In this document: positions 47,096-56,753 of the stretch, piece by piece
Layout: every line of letters begins with the position of its first letter
Position numbering within the stretch: position 1 is the stretch's first letter
Source: Lachnospiraceae bacterium
GTDB taxonomy: Bacteria > Bacillota > Clostridia > Lachnospirales > Lachnospiraceae
DNA: 64,000 nt
Assembly (NCBI GenBank): GCA_017523785.1
Contig: JAFWVX010000025.1
Span: forward strand, 73,255-137,254
Reading direction: 5' to 3'
The notes under the pieces: generated by a model
The model's input: only the letters and a program-made list of their open reading frames with translations
Told to the model about the DNA's origin: nothing
Databases searched by the model: none
Translations under genes and position numbers: made by a program

Positions 47096-50000
47096 ATGAA
47101 GCAAATTAAAAGAATTGCAAACTTGTTACTAGTTTTATTTATTTCTATAAGTATATTTTCTTGTGTAAAATTTAATTTTAGTATAAGCACTAAGATATCC
47201 GTAGCAACAAAAAGCGAAGCGCAAGAGGTAATAGCGGATAATTATGGTGACAATTTAGTTTCTCTCACTGGTGATGTTTTCACATTTTCAAAATATGCTT
47301 TGCCAAAAGTTGATGACAAGCTTCATGGTTTCAATGTTGATGCAATTTACGATTATGATTATAGAAATGCTAAATTGGTAATGATGACTCACGAAAAATC
47401 TGGTGCAAAGGCTTTTCTTATATCTAATGATGACGAGGACAAGAGTGCTATTATAGGATTTAATACTTTAGCATTTGATGATAGAGGCATACCTCATGTG
47501 TTTGAACACGCCTGTCTTGGTGGTTCAGGCAAGTATCCAAATGGAAATATTTTTGAAGATGCAGTTAATAAGACTTATCAAACATATATGAATGCATTCA
47601 CAATGCAAAATGCGACGGTGTATCCATGCTCATCTCTATCTGAAAAGCAGTTGTTTGAACTTTTCAAATTTTATTTCGACGGTGTGATGGACCCGGATGT
47701 TCTAAGAGAGGAAAAAAATCTCGAGAGAGAGGCATATAGATATTCATTATATGAAAAGAATGATGACATAGTACTAAGTGGTGTTGTATATAGTGAAATG
47801 TCTGCGATAGAGGGAAGCATTGACAATGTCGCTTATTATAATTCATTAAAGAATATGTTTAATGAAAGTTTCATGGCGTCAAATACTGGTGGTGCAACTT
47901 CCGAAGTTATTAAAATTAAAAATGAAGATTTAATCAATTATCACGATAAATATTATCATCCAAGTAATATGGTTATCACATTATATGGTGACATTGACTA
48001 TGAAAAATATTTAAAGTATGCTGATGAAGAATACTTAAGTAAATTTGACAAAAAGGAAATTGAAAAGTCTGATAATGCTTATAAAAAACAAGATGGATTT
48101 AGCATTAAAAAATATGACTTCCCAGTTTCATCAGATGACGAAGTAGAAGGACAGAGCAGAATAGTTTATAGCATGGTGTGCGAGGAAATGACTCCTTATG
48201 AGAGTGGACTCTTTACAGTTGCTACTACTGCACTATTTAAGAGCAATGGTCCTATCGAGAGAAGACTTAATGAGAAATTACCAAATGCAAAATTCTCATA
48301 TGACAGTGGTTTAAATATGCCAAAACCTTTCATCTTGATTAATTTTACAAATGTAAATGAGAGCGACGCAGATACAATAAAAGAATTGGTTGATGAGGCA
48401 ATTATAGAAGTTTTAGAAAATGGAATTAGCAAATACAATGTGGATGAGATAGCAGATAGACTTGAAACAGACAAGGAAAATGCAAAAGATTCACATGGAT
48501 TTGCAAGGACCTGTTTAGGTTTTTATTTAAGAGTGTTTAGTAATAATGGCGAGGACTTGCTTGGCGAGTTAAGATATTTAAAAGGTTTAGATGACATCGG
48601 ACTCGCATACGAGAAGGGAGATATTGACAAATTAATTAAAAAATATTTGTCAAATAGAGATGCATTTAGTATGACAGTCATAGTGCCAAAGAAGGGTTTA
48701 CTTGAAGAGAAAAATTCAGCACTCGCAAAAGACTTAAAAGAAATGAAAGCATCTATGAATGATGAGCAAATCAATGAACTCATTTTAAAAACTAAAAAGT
48801 TTGACGAGTGGATAGAGTATCAGTCAGAGAATTCAATTGTAGGAACTCTTAGAGTTGCAAGTGTAAGTTCTCTTGATGAATATAGAGCATCATGTTATGC
48901 ATATGAAGAGACTAACGAGGGAATACATTTTATAAGAAGTGACATTAAAGATATAAAGACAAATTATTTCAATATTTTATTTGATGCAAGCGGTGTCAAG
49001 TTTGAAGATATTCACAAACTTAATTTTATATCTGAATTACTTTGTGAGTTGCCAACAACTAATTATGAAGGAAAGAAATTGGAAGAAGAGATACATAGAT
49101 ATGCTTCAAGTTGCTATGGTGGACTTACAGTTAAGCATTATGATGGTGGCGGCTATAAACCATATTTTTCTTATTCTATGAGGTCGCTTGATAAGAATAT
49201 AGAAAAGGTGTTTGAGTTACTTGAAGAGATGATGTATGAGACAAAGTTTGAAGATGTGGACATAGCGAGAAGTAGAGCCTATGTTGTGAAGAATACATTG
49301 AGACAGTCGGTGTTAAATGACCCTTCTCAATATCTAGAGAGTATTATTAAATCACAAAATGATAGTGATTTCTTATATGATTATTATGTTGATGGGCCTG
49401 AATACTTGAAATTTTTAGACAGTGTAGTAAATATGAGCGATGAGGAAATAAAGACCTTGCTGACAGAAGGAAGAGAACTTCTTCTTAGTCTATATAATCG
49501 TTCAGGTCTTGTGTGTGAAATTATTTCTAACTATGACACAATGAGAACTGTAAAATCTAAAATTATAGAGCTCTCATATGACTTTAATGATGAGAGAATT
49601 CAAAAAGTTGACTACAGCGAGAATTTAGTTCCTCTTAAAAATAAAATCGCAGTAATATGTAATGGAACTGTTCAATATAATTATGTATCTATACCAATGC
49701 AAAAAAATGAAATTGAGTATAGTAGCAAGTATAAAGTTTTAGGAAGTGTGATAGATAATGAGATACTGTACCCAGAGTTTAGAGCGAAGAGATCAGTCTA
49801 TGGTTCATATAGTACCTTTGATAGAATTCATAGTTGCTTATACACTTATAGAGACCCAAATTTAAAAGAGAGTTATGATGTGTTTAAGACAGTTCCAAAA
49901 TTATTGAAAGAATTGAAAATAAGTTCGGATGATTTTGAGGATTATAAATTAAATGCCTATGCGACTTTCTCGTATCCACTTACAAAGTTTGATGCAGCTA

Positions 50001-50227
50001 GGATTGCTATAGAAGAGACTTTAACAAAGACTAAAGTTAAAAGACCTGATAGATATGTGGGCTATATGAGAGATATAAAAAACTTTAGCATGGATGATCT
50101 GAAAGAGACATATGAGATAATTGATAAAATGGCAGAAGAAGGAAAATATTTAACAGCAGGTAGCAGAGATTTAATCGAGAGTAACAAAGATATGTTTGAT
50201 GAAATAATATATGACTATGTTCAATAA
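47096..50227 (+). CDS. M16C (PreP-like) metalloprotease with N-terminal lipoprotein-like signal
   Basis: 1,043 residues, full length for the presequence-protease family. The inverted zinc motif is HVFEH (His134, Glu137, His138), with Glu234 (YSEMSAIEG) about 100 residues later as third ligand, the spacing expected of PreP. The FEHACLGGSGKYP segment is characteristic. Residues 1-23 are a basic, hydrophobic signal ending IFSC, a plausible though imperfect lipobox with Cys23. Family members degrade short peptides inside a closed chamber. A membrane-anchored extracellular form would digest peptides outside the cell, which is inference. It lies 16 bases before the ABC transporter genes. Confidence 0.88.
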   Translation: MKQIKRIANLLLVLFISISIFSCVKFNFSISTKISVATKSEAQEVIADNYGDNLVSLTGDVFTFSKYALPKVDDKLHGFNVDAIYDYDYRNAKLVMMTHEKSGAKAFLISNDDEDKSAIIGFNTLAFDDRGIPHVFEHACLGGSGKYPNGNIFEDAVNKTYQTYMNAFTMQNATVYPCSSLSEKQLFELFKFYFDGVMDPDVLREEKNLEREAYRYSLYEKNDDIVLSGVVYSEMSAIEGSIDNVAYYNSLKNMFNESFMASNTGGATSEVIKIKNEDLINYHDKYYHPSNMVITLYGDIDYEKYLKYADEEYLSKFDKKEIEKSDNAYKKQDGFSIKKYDFPVSSDDEVEGQSRIVYSMVCEEMTPYESGLFTVATTALFKSNGPIERRLNEKLPNAKFSYDSGLNMPKPFILINFTNVNESDADTIKELVDEAIIEVLENGISKYNVDEIADRLETDKENAKDSHGFARTCLGFYLRVFSNNGEDLLGELRYLKGLDDIGLAYEKGDIDKLIKKYLSNRDAFSMTVIVPKKGLLEEKNSALAKDLKEMKASMNDEQINELILKTKKFDEWIEYQSENSIVGTLRVASVSSLDEYRASCYAYEETNEGIHFIRSDIKDIKTNYFNILFDASGVKFEDIHKLNFISELLCELPTTNYEGKKLEEEIHRYASSCYGGLTVKHYDGGGYKPYFSYSMRSLDKNIEKVFELLEEMMYETKFEDVDIARSRAYVVKNTLRQSVLNDPSQYLESIIKSQNDSDFLYDYYVDGPEYLKFLDSVVNMSDEEIKTLLTEGRELLLSLYNRSGLVCEIISNYDTMRTVKSKIIELSYDFNDERIQKVDYSENLVPLKNKIAVICNGTVQYNYVSIPMQKNEIEYSSKYKVLGSVIDNEILYPEFRAKRSVYGSYSTFDRIHSCLYTYRDPNLKESYDVFKTVPKLLKELKISSDDFEDYKLNAYATFSYPLTKFDAARIAIEETLTKTKVKRPDRYVGYMRDIKNFSMDDLKETYEIIDKMAEEGKYLTAGSRDLIESNKDMFDEIIYDYVQ

Positions 50228-50243
50228 TTCATAAGGGGAAGAA

Positions 50244-50981
50244 ATGGCACAGATTACATGTAAAAATTTAGTAGTTGGCTATGAAGGGCAGGTTGTCAGA
50301 GACAACATCAATTTTATAGTGGAGAAGGGCGACTATCTTTGTATAGTTGGTGAAAATGGTTCAGGTAAAAGTACTTTGATGAAAACACTTTTGTCGCTTC
50401 AAAAACCAATGGCTGGAGAGATAATTTTTGGCGACGGCCTAGTTGCAAATGAGATAGGGTATCTTCCACAGCAGTCAACTGTGAAGAGAGATTTTCCTGC
50501 AACTAATTTTGAGATAGTACTATCTGGAAATCTCGGACATAGTTCATTTTTTTATAGTAAAAAAGATAAAGAAATGGCACTTGATGCCATGAAGAGACTT
50601 AGAATAGATGAGTTTAAAGATAAATGCTTTAGAGAGTTGTCGGGTGGTCAGCAGCAGAGAGTGCTTCTTGCGAGAGCACTTTGCGCGACTCAAAAAGTTC
50701 TCTTGCTTGATGAGCCAGTCTCTGGACTTGACCCAAAGGTTACTGCAGAGATGTATGAGCTTGTAAAAGAATTAAATCAAAATGATAAAATTACTATAAT
50801 TATGATTTCACATGATTTAAATGATGCGCTTAAGTATGCAACACATATTTTGCATGTTGGTAGTGAGATATTCTTTGGAACTAAGGTAGAATATCTTAAT
50901 AGCGAACTCGGAAAACAATTCACATCCGAAATTCGAAATAACATAATCTGTGAATTTTGTGGTAAAAATATTAGTAAATAG
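50244..50981 (+). CDS. Metal ABC transporter ATP-binding protein, ZnuC/MntB-like
   Basis: 245 residues. Walker A GENGSGKST, Q-loop LPQQ, signature LSGGQQQR and Walker B LLLDEP are all present. The YLPQQ...RDFPATNFEIVLSGN stretch is typical of the zinc/manganese uptake group. It ends with a short Cys pair (CEFCGK). The permease gene follows 9 bases later. No substrate-binding lipoprotein gene is in the window, so one must be encoded elsewhere. Zinc versus manganese cannot be decided from the sequence. Confidence 0.88.
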   Translation: MAQITCKNLVVGYEGQVVRDNINFIVEKGDYLCIVGENGSGKSTLMKTLLSLQKPMAGEIIFGDGLVANEIGYLPQQSTVKRDFPATNFEIVLSGNLGHSSFFYSKKDKEMALDAMKRLRIDEFKDKCFRELSGGQQQRVLLARALCATQKVLLLDEPVSGLDPKVTAEMYELVKELNQNDKITIIMISHDLNDALKYATHILHVGSEIFFGTKVEYLNSELGKQFTSEIRNNIICEFCGKNISK

Positions 50982-50990
50982 GAGCGGCTT

Positions 50991-51830
50991 ATGATAGAAA
51001 CATTACAATTATATTTTCAATATCCTTTTGTAAGATATGCGATGTTAGTAGGAGTGCTCGTGGCACTCTGCTCATCATTACTTGGAGTAACTTTGGTGTT
51101 AAAAAGATTTTCATTTATTGGGGATGGACTTTCACACGTAGCATTTCTTGCGATGGCAGTCGCTGCAGTATTTCAGTGGACAAACAATATGCCTTTGATA
51201 CTTGTAGTAACTATAGCTGCAGCAATTGCAGTTCTCTGCATGGGCGAAACCACACTTATGAAGGGCGATGCGGCAATTGCGATGATATCAGTTACTTCAC
51301 TGGCACTTGGATATCTATTTATGAATTTGTTTTCAACTTCATCAAATATCTCAGGCGATGTATGCACAACACTCTTTGGTTCGACTTCTATACTAACACT
51401 TTTACCAGAACAGGTTATTTTGTCATCGGTGTTGTCAGTAGCAGTTGTTGTCATTTACATATTTTTCTATAACAAAGTTTTTGCATTAACATTTGATGAA
51501 GATTTTTCAAGAGCAATAGGTGTAAAAGTTGGCTTTTATAAACTTTCAATAGCAGTTATAATAGCAGTGATAATAGTTCTAGCGATGAATCTCGTAGGTT
51601 CGCTTCTCACATCAGCTTTAATTATTTTCCCAGCATTATCAACTATGAGACTATATAAAAGTTTTAAAGCAGTAGTAATTAGTTCGGCAGTGTTGTCAGT
51701 GCTTTGTGCAGTGACTGGAATGCTCGTATCTATAATAGTTGGAACACCGGTCGGTTCAACAATAGTCGGCATAGAAATAATTGCCTATGCGATTTGTGTG
51801 ATAGCAGGAAGAACTTTGGTTAGAGCATAA
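50991..51830 (+). CDS. Metal ABC transporter permease, ZnuB/MntC-like
   Basis: 279 residues of almost continuous hydrophobic helices (about eight), with family marks GDGLSHVAF, GTPVGSTIVG and LTSALIIFPA. It forms the membrane channel for the preceding ATPase. The ribosome site is AGGAG. The fkbH-like gene begins 5 bases after its stop, so metal uptake and the acyl cassette may share a transcript. Confidence 0.88.
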   Translation: MIETLQLYFQYPFVRYAMLVGVLVALCSSLLGVTLVLKRFSFIGDGLSHVAFLAMAVAAVFQWTNNMPLILVVTIAAAIAVLCMGETTLMKGDAAIAMISVTSLALGYLFMNLFSTSSNISGDVCTTLFGSTSILTLLPEQVILSSVLSVAVVVIYIFFYNKVFALTFDEDFSRAIGVKVGFYKLSIAVIIAVIIVLAMNLVGSLLTSALIIFPALSTMRLYKSFKAVVISSAVLSVLCAVTGMLVSIIVGTPVGSTIVGIEIIAYAICVIAGRTLVRA

Positions 51831-51835
51831 TTTGT

Positions 51836-53614
51836 ATGAGAGAACTAGAGTATCCATATAAAAATGAAGAGCTAATCTTAAAGAAAAAAAAGATTAAGAG
51901 AGAACTTTTAGAAAAGACTGAAAGTTTTCTTAATATAAAGGTTGCAATTCTAGCGGGTTCGATAGTAAATGAGCTAAAAGATTTATTAGAAATATTTTTG
52001 TTAAATTATGGAATCAAAGCAGAGTTCTATTTATCTGAATATAATAGATATTATGAAGATGCTGTTTTTGAAAATGAGAGTTTAAAAAGTTTTAATCCTG
52101 ATATCGTATATGTATTTACATCAAGTAGAAATATAATTCACGATTTTGATTTATCAACAAATGTTTCTGAGATTGATAACAAACTAGAAGAAGAATATAA
52201 AAAATATTTATCGATTTGACAAAGTATCCAAAGTAAATATAATGCAGTAGTCATCCAAAATAATTTTGAAAATCCACACTATAGACTTTTGGGAAATAAG
52301 GACATATCAGATGTCCATGGTTTATCAAATTTCTTATCAAGATTAAATGCTCGCTTTTATCAATTCGCTGAAAGCAATAAAAGTTTTTATATTTGCGACT
52401 TAAACTATATAGCATCAAACTACGGACTTTCAAAATGGCACAATGAAAAAGCATATGCACTATATAAACTTCCTTGCGATTTGATGGCTTTTCCTGATAT
52501 AGCATTCAATGTGGCTAATATCATTAAGTCAATCTATGGAAAAAATAAAAAGGCTATCGCAGTAGACCTTGATAACACTCTTTGGGGTGGAATTGTAAGT
52601 GAAGATGGCGTTGAGAATCTAAAAGTTGGTCCTGAGATTGCGGAAGGTGAAATATTTTTAGACTTTCAAAAGTATCTTAAGAAACTTAAGAGTCTTGGTA
52701 TTTTATTAAATATCGTTTCTAAAAATGATGAAGCCGTGGCTCTTGATGGAATAGAGAAGACAGATGGTGTGCTTAAAAAAGAAGACTTTGTCACAATAAA
52801 TGCGAATTGGGAACCTAAATCAGACAACATAATAAAACTTAGCAATAAATTAAATCTTGGTGCTGATTCATTTGCATTTATAGATGATAACCCGATGGAA
52901 AGAGACATAGTTAGGCAAAATGTTGACGGCATCGGTGTTGCAAATGTAACTTTGCCAGAAGAATATATAAAAGAGCTTGATAGATCAGGATTCTTTGAAG
53001 TGACGAATGTCACAAGTGAAGATGAGAATAAGACAAAACAATATAGAGAAAAGATTGAGAGAGAGAACTTTAAAGAAAGTTTTGTAGATTATAAAGAGTA
53101 TCTAAAGTCACTTGAGATGAAGGCTGAGATAAAAGCATTTGAGGAAAAGTACTATAATAGAATTTCTCAGTTGTCAAATAAATCAAATCAATTTAATTTA
53201 ACAACGAAGAGATACACTGTTGAAGATATAAAAAGAATTAGCAATGACAAAGATTACATTACACTATATGGTAAACTTGTAGATAAGTTTGGGGATAATG
53301 GGATAGTGTCGCTTGCTATAGGAAAGATTAATGGAAGTGAATTAAATCTTGAACTATTTCTTATGAGTTGCAGAGTATTGAAGCGAGAGATGGAATTTGC
53401 GATGTGTGATAGCTTGATAGAGGAATGTAAAAAAAGAAATATTTCAAAAATAAATGCGGAATATATAAAGACTAGTAAGAATGATATGGTTAAAAATCTG
53501 CTTGCCGAGTTTGGATTTAGTAAGTTGAGTGAAGATGACAAGGGAAATAGCAAGTGGGAATTAGATGAACTAAGTAGCTATACCTATAAATGTAGCATTA
53601 TAGATAATGGCTAA
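51836..53614 (+). pseudogene. FkbH-like HAD protein gene with in-frame TGA
   Basis: Two pieces in the same frame: codons from ATG 51836 to TGA 52217-52219, then open to TAA 53612-53614. Without the TGA the product is about 592 residues, the normal FkbH size. The first part (RELEYPYKNEELILKKK, ILAGSIVNELKDLLEIFLLNYG) is the family N-terminus. The second has NPHYRLLGNKDISDVHG, the HAD motif VDLDNTLWGG and FIDDNPMERD. By my recollection of the family, the TGA sits where a Trp normally stands, 16 residues before a conserved IQNNF, so TGG to TGA is the simplest cause. FkbH-type enzymes load a glyceryl unit from 1,3-bisphosphoglycerate onto an ACP; the next gene is an ACP. TTG 52289 is a poor restart. 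Confidence 0.8.
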
Positions 53615-53633
53615 GGGCTCGCAAAGCGAAGAG
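53615..53633 (+). repeat. Shortened type A-like palindrome before the ACP gene
   Basis: GGGCTCGC, AAA, GCGAAGAG, directly before GAGAGG and ATG 53641. One arm is altered compared with the canonical copies. Confidence 0.5.
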
Positions 53634-53640
53634 AGGAATT

Positions 53641-53886
53641 ATGAATAGAGATGAAATATTAAAAAAAGTGAATGATGTTTTTAAGGATGTCTTTGATGAT
53701 AAGAACTTGGTGATAAGTGATGAGACCACTGCAAATGATATAGATGACTGGGATTCGCTTACACACATCACTTTGATTGCTGCTATTGAAGAAGAACTTG
53801 GTGTGAAATTTGAGATGGCTGATATAGTTAAATTTAAAAATGTAGGAGATATGGTGGATGCCATTTGTGAGAAGATATGCAAGTAG
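53641..53886 (+). CDS. Acyl carrier protein
   Basis: 81 residues, all acidic helices. The DDWDSLTHI motif carries the Ser that would receive 4'-phosphopantetheine. This is distinct from a fatty-acid AcpP (which has DSLD) and resembles the stand-alone carriers found beside FkbH genes and in dlt operons. Its last 10 bases overlap the VOC gene. It probably carries the glyceryl or derived acyl group made by FkbH to the membrane O-acyltransferase. Confidence 0.9.
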   Translation: MNRDEILKKVNDVFKDVFDDKNLVISDETTANDIDDWDSLTHITLIAAIEEELGVKFEMADIVKFKNVGDMVDAICEKICK

Positions 53887-54266
53887 AACACGTAGGATAT
53901 GTAGTAAAAAGCATTGAAAAGTCAGTAGTAGAGTTTGAAAAGTTGGGGTATGAAAAATGCTCAACTTTTTTTAAGGATGAAAAGAGAAAAATCAATATTC
54001 AGTTTATGAAAAAAGATAACTATGAGGTGGAATTGATAGAGCCACACGACGAAGAGTCGGATGCTTATGCCTACTATAAAAAATTAAGGAACGGGCCATA
54101 TCACATTTGCTACAAGGTGGATAATATAGAAGAAAGCATTAAAAAACTTGTTGAAAATGGATATATATTAGTAAAAGAAAAGGAAGCAGCCATAGCTTAT
54201 GAGAATAAAAATGTTTGTTTCTTATATAAAGATGCTATGGGCTTAATTGAGTTAGTTGAAAAATAA
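53877..54266 (+). CDS. VOC (glyoxalase/methylmalonyl-CoA epimerase-like) protein
   Basis: 129 residues. Two beta-alpha-beta halves of the vicinal oxygen chelate fold: VEHVGYVVKSIEKSVVEFEKLGY and, later, YHICYKVDNIEESIKKLVENGY. Likely metal ligands are His4, His94 or nearby, and Glu126 (GLIELVE). VOC members epimerise, isomerise or cleave small acyl substrates. Between an ACP and an O-acyltransferase, it may modify the ACP-bound acyl group, but no reaction can be assigned. Both ends overlap neighbouring genes, indicating tight coupling. Confidence 0.8.
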   Translation: MQVEHVGYVVKSIEKSVVEFEKLGYEKCSTFFKDEKRKINIQFMKKDNYEVELIEPHDEESDAYAYYKKLRNGPYHICYKVDNIEESIKKLVENGYILVKEKEAAIAYENKNVCFLYKDAMGLIELVEK

Positions 54267-55209
54267 AATTTTAAAAAATTTTATAGCATTTGTTGCCTTT
54301 ATAGTATTTGCATTATTTTTGATGCAAAAATATTTAGTTAGATATAGTAATAGTATAGTGTTTCAAAAAATGGTGGAACTTGCAAAAAATTATAATATAG
54401 ACATTAAAGATTATCTAAAAAAATATATAAGAAATGATGTGTATGATAAGACAGAAGAAAGCGTAGAGAGCACAGAGATTATTGAAACTATAACCATAGA
54501 AGATACAGTGCCGTTTGAAGATTTTGATAGACTAGATCCATATTATACAAGAGAAAATATTAATTATGAAAGAATTGCGGGAGCAAATGAAAATATCTAT
54601 AAAGAAAAATTAATTGCCTTGCTTAATAGATTTGCTGTTAGCGATTTGAGAGAGATAGCAGGGGAAGAGAGATTAAACTATATAAAACTCTACGATGGAA
54701 TGAAAATAGTTGGCGATTCAAATGTGAGACATTTGGATTATTATCAGGTCTTGGAGAAAGAATATTATTATCCACTTCCTGGAAAAAATATAAAATACCA
54801 GACTGAGCATGCAAAGGAATATGTCGATAAGAATACAAAGAAGATTGTGTTTTGGAATGGTTACAATATTGCAAGGTATGATGACTCAAAAGAATATGTA
54901 AAAGATTATCAGGCTTTGGTTGACAAAGTGAAAGAGATTAATCCTGACACAGATGTGTATATCTGTTCGCTCATGCCAGCGACTGATATGGCGATTGAAA
55001 ATGATTTTAAGGGCGACATTGTTCATAACATCTATCGTGGGAAAGAGTTTGATAAGGCACTCAAGGAACATTTTGGTGATAAATATATAGATATTAAATT
55101 TATGGGTAAAGAAAAATATTATGGAAATGACGGAATTCATTTTATGCCGCAGTTTTATTATATGTTGATTCCCTATCTTGCATATTACTTAAGCTTATCT
55201 TATGAATAA
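54256..55209 (+). CDS. Membrane-anchored SGNH-like protein of the acyl cassette
   Basis: 317 residues from TTG 54256, which overlaps the VOC stop; no ATG lies before the membrane segment (about residues 7-23). An extracytoplasmic SGNH domain has GDS at 153-155, FWNGYN in place of a GxND block, and DGIH with Asp292/His295. In AlgI/DltB-type systems an SGNH partner (AlgJ/AlgX, DltD) finishes transfer of the acyl group to the polymer. The MBOAT gene follows 10 bases later, which supports that role. Confidence 0.82.
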   Translation: MKNKILKNFIAFVAFIVFALFLMQKYLVRYSNSIVFQKMVELAKNYNIDIKDYLKKYIRNDVYDKTEESVESTEIIETITIEDTVPFEDFDRLDPYYTRENINYERIAGANENIYKEKLIALLNRFAVSDLREIAGEERLNYIKLYDGMKIVGDSNVRHLDYYQVLEKEYYYPLPGKNIKYQTEHAKEYVDKNTKKIVFWNGYNIARYDDSKEYVKDYQALVDKVKEINPDTDVYICSLMPATDMAIENDFKGDIVHNIYRGKEFDKALKEHFGDKYIDIKFMGKEKYYGNDGIHFMPQFYYMLIPYLAYYLSLSYE

Positions 55210-55219
55210 TGGAGAATGA

Positions 55220-56689
55220 ATGGTTTTTAGTAGTTTAAATTTTTTATTAGTGTTTTTGCCGCTTTTTTTAATAAGCTACTATTTGATTGACACAAAATTA
55301 AAAAACATTTGTGTCTTATTTTATAGTTTGGGATTTTACGCATATGGCTGTATTGATAATCCGCACTATGTGTTAATACTTATTGCATCACTTTTAGTAA
55401 ATTATATATTTGGACTAATAATTGAAAGAGCAGTGAAAACAAGAAAATTTGTTTTAACACTTGCAATACTTTTTAATGTGGCGATATTATTTGTGTTTAA
55501 ATATTTTGATTTTTTTATTGATATAATTAAGTATCTTATAACTAGAGTTAATTTCACCTCAAGTTTTGAAACTGTAATGAGAATAGAAAGATTAAATCTT
55601 GTGCTTCCGATTGGAATTAGTTTTTATACTTTTCAGATAATGTCATATATATTTGATGTCTACTATAAGAAGATTAAATCAGAAAGAAGTTTTATCAATC
55701 TATCTACTTATATCATAATGTTTCCACAATTAATTGCGGGACCTATACTTAGATACTCAGATGTTAAAAATGATATAGAGAAGGAAAGAAATGTAAATAG
55801 AGAAAACTTTTTAAGCGGACTTAAGGTATTTATATTTGGTTTAGGAAGTAAAGTTATAATTGCCAATCAATTATCAGGTGTTAACATAGATGTAAATGTT
55901 TTTGAGTTTACAAGTTTGTCTGCATCAACTGTGTGGCTTGAGTCTGTTGCCTATGGGCTACAACTCTATTTTGATTTTTATGGATACTCACTTATGGCAT
56001 TAGGTCTTGGAAAAATGATGGGCATTAATATTATGAAGAACTTTGATGAGCCATTTAAGGCAGTGACTGCAGGAGAGTTTTGGCGAAGATGGCATATAAG
56101 TCTTGGTTCGTGGTTTAAAGACTATATGCTCTATCCGATACTAATGTCTAAAAAGATGACTGGATTAAGAAAAGTTTTATCAAAATGTGTAAATAAATCA
56201 TTTGGAAACTTCTTTGTAAACTTTATAGCAATGTTTATTGTGTGGTTTACAACAGGATTATGGCATGGTGCACATGTGAGCTTCGTGCTTTGGGGATTAT
56301 ACTTTTTTGTATTCATGGTTCTTGAACAAATATTTATCTCAAAGATTGTGAAGAGTCAAAGGTGGCTAGGACATATCTATCTTTTGATAGTAGTCATAAT
56401 GTCATTTACCATCTTTTCTAATGAGAACTTAAGTGTCTTAATATTTAAATTGAGAAAAATGTGGGAGATAAATAAGGACTTTTTAGATGTTAATTGTATA
56501 AACATTTTCAGAACCAACCTGAAGGCAATAGTTTTAGGAATACTTTTTGCATCCACACTGCCACAAAAGATATATGGATTATCAAAAAACAAGTATCTCG
56601 ACTTTGTTATTATATTATTGGTATTGGCACTAAGCTTATTCCTTATATATAGAGGTTATAATGACCCATTTATGTATTTTAGATTTTAA
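55220..56689 (+). CDS. MBOAT O-acyltransferase, AlgI/DltB-like
   Basis: 489 residues with about 10-12 membrane helices. Family motifs are YGCIDNP, LPIGISFYTFQ, FPQLIAGPILRY, FWRRWHISLGSWFKDY and the catalytic-His motif TGLWHGAH. These enzymes pass an acyl group from a cytoplasmic carrier across the membrane to an extracellular polymer. The linked FkbH-like, ACP, VOC and SGNH genes suggest a carrier-borne glyceryl-derived group rather than the acetyl or D-alanyl of standard systems. The target polymer is unknown. Confidence 0.93.
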   Translation: MVFSSLNFLLVFLPLFLISYYLIDTKLKNICVLFYSLGFYAYGCIDNPHYVLILIASLLVNYIFGLIIERAVKTRKFVLTLAILFNVAILFVFKYFDFFIDIIKYLITRVNFTSSFETVMRIERLNLVLPIGISFYTFQIMSYIFDVYYKKIKSERSFINLSTYIIMFPQLIAGPILRYSDVKNDIEKERNVNRENFLSGLKVFIFGLGSKVIIANQLSGVNIDVNVFEFTSLSASTVWLESVAYGLQLYFDFYGYSLMALGLGKMMGINIMKNFDEPFKAVTAGEFWRRWHISLGSWFKDYMLYPILMSKKMTGLRKVLSKCVNKSFGNFFVNFIAMFIVWFTTGLWHGAHVSFVLWGLYFFVFMVLEQIFISKIVKSQRWLGHIYLLIVVIMSFTIFSNENLSVLIFKLRKMWEINKDFLDVNCINIFRTNLKAIVLGILFASTLPQKIYGLSKNKYLDFVIILLVLALSLFLIYRGYNDPFMYFRF

Positions 56690-56719
56690 TATTGATAAAA
56701 TATGAAAAATTTGCAATAA

Positions 56720-56725
56720 TATAAT
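56720..56725 (+). promoter_or_regulatory. Possible -10 element before the 68-residue peptide gene
   Basis: A perfect TATAAT with no well-spaced -35 (TTGATA at 56692-56697 is 22 bases away). It lies about 30 bases before ATG 56754. Confidence 0.35.
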
Positions 56726-56753
56726 CAGTAAATAATTTATTGGGAGGGGCATT

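Noticed and set aside
52217..52219. UGA reassigned to Trp, or a selenocysteine codon.
   Set aside because: Trp is encoded by TGG throughout. TGA ends the gene at 40605 directly before a terminator. No selenocysteine hairpin is evident after 52219.
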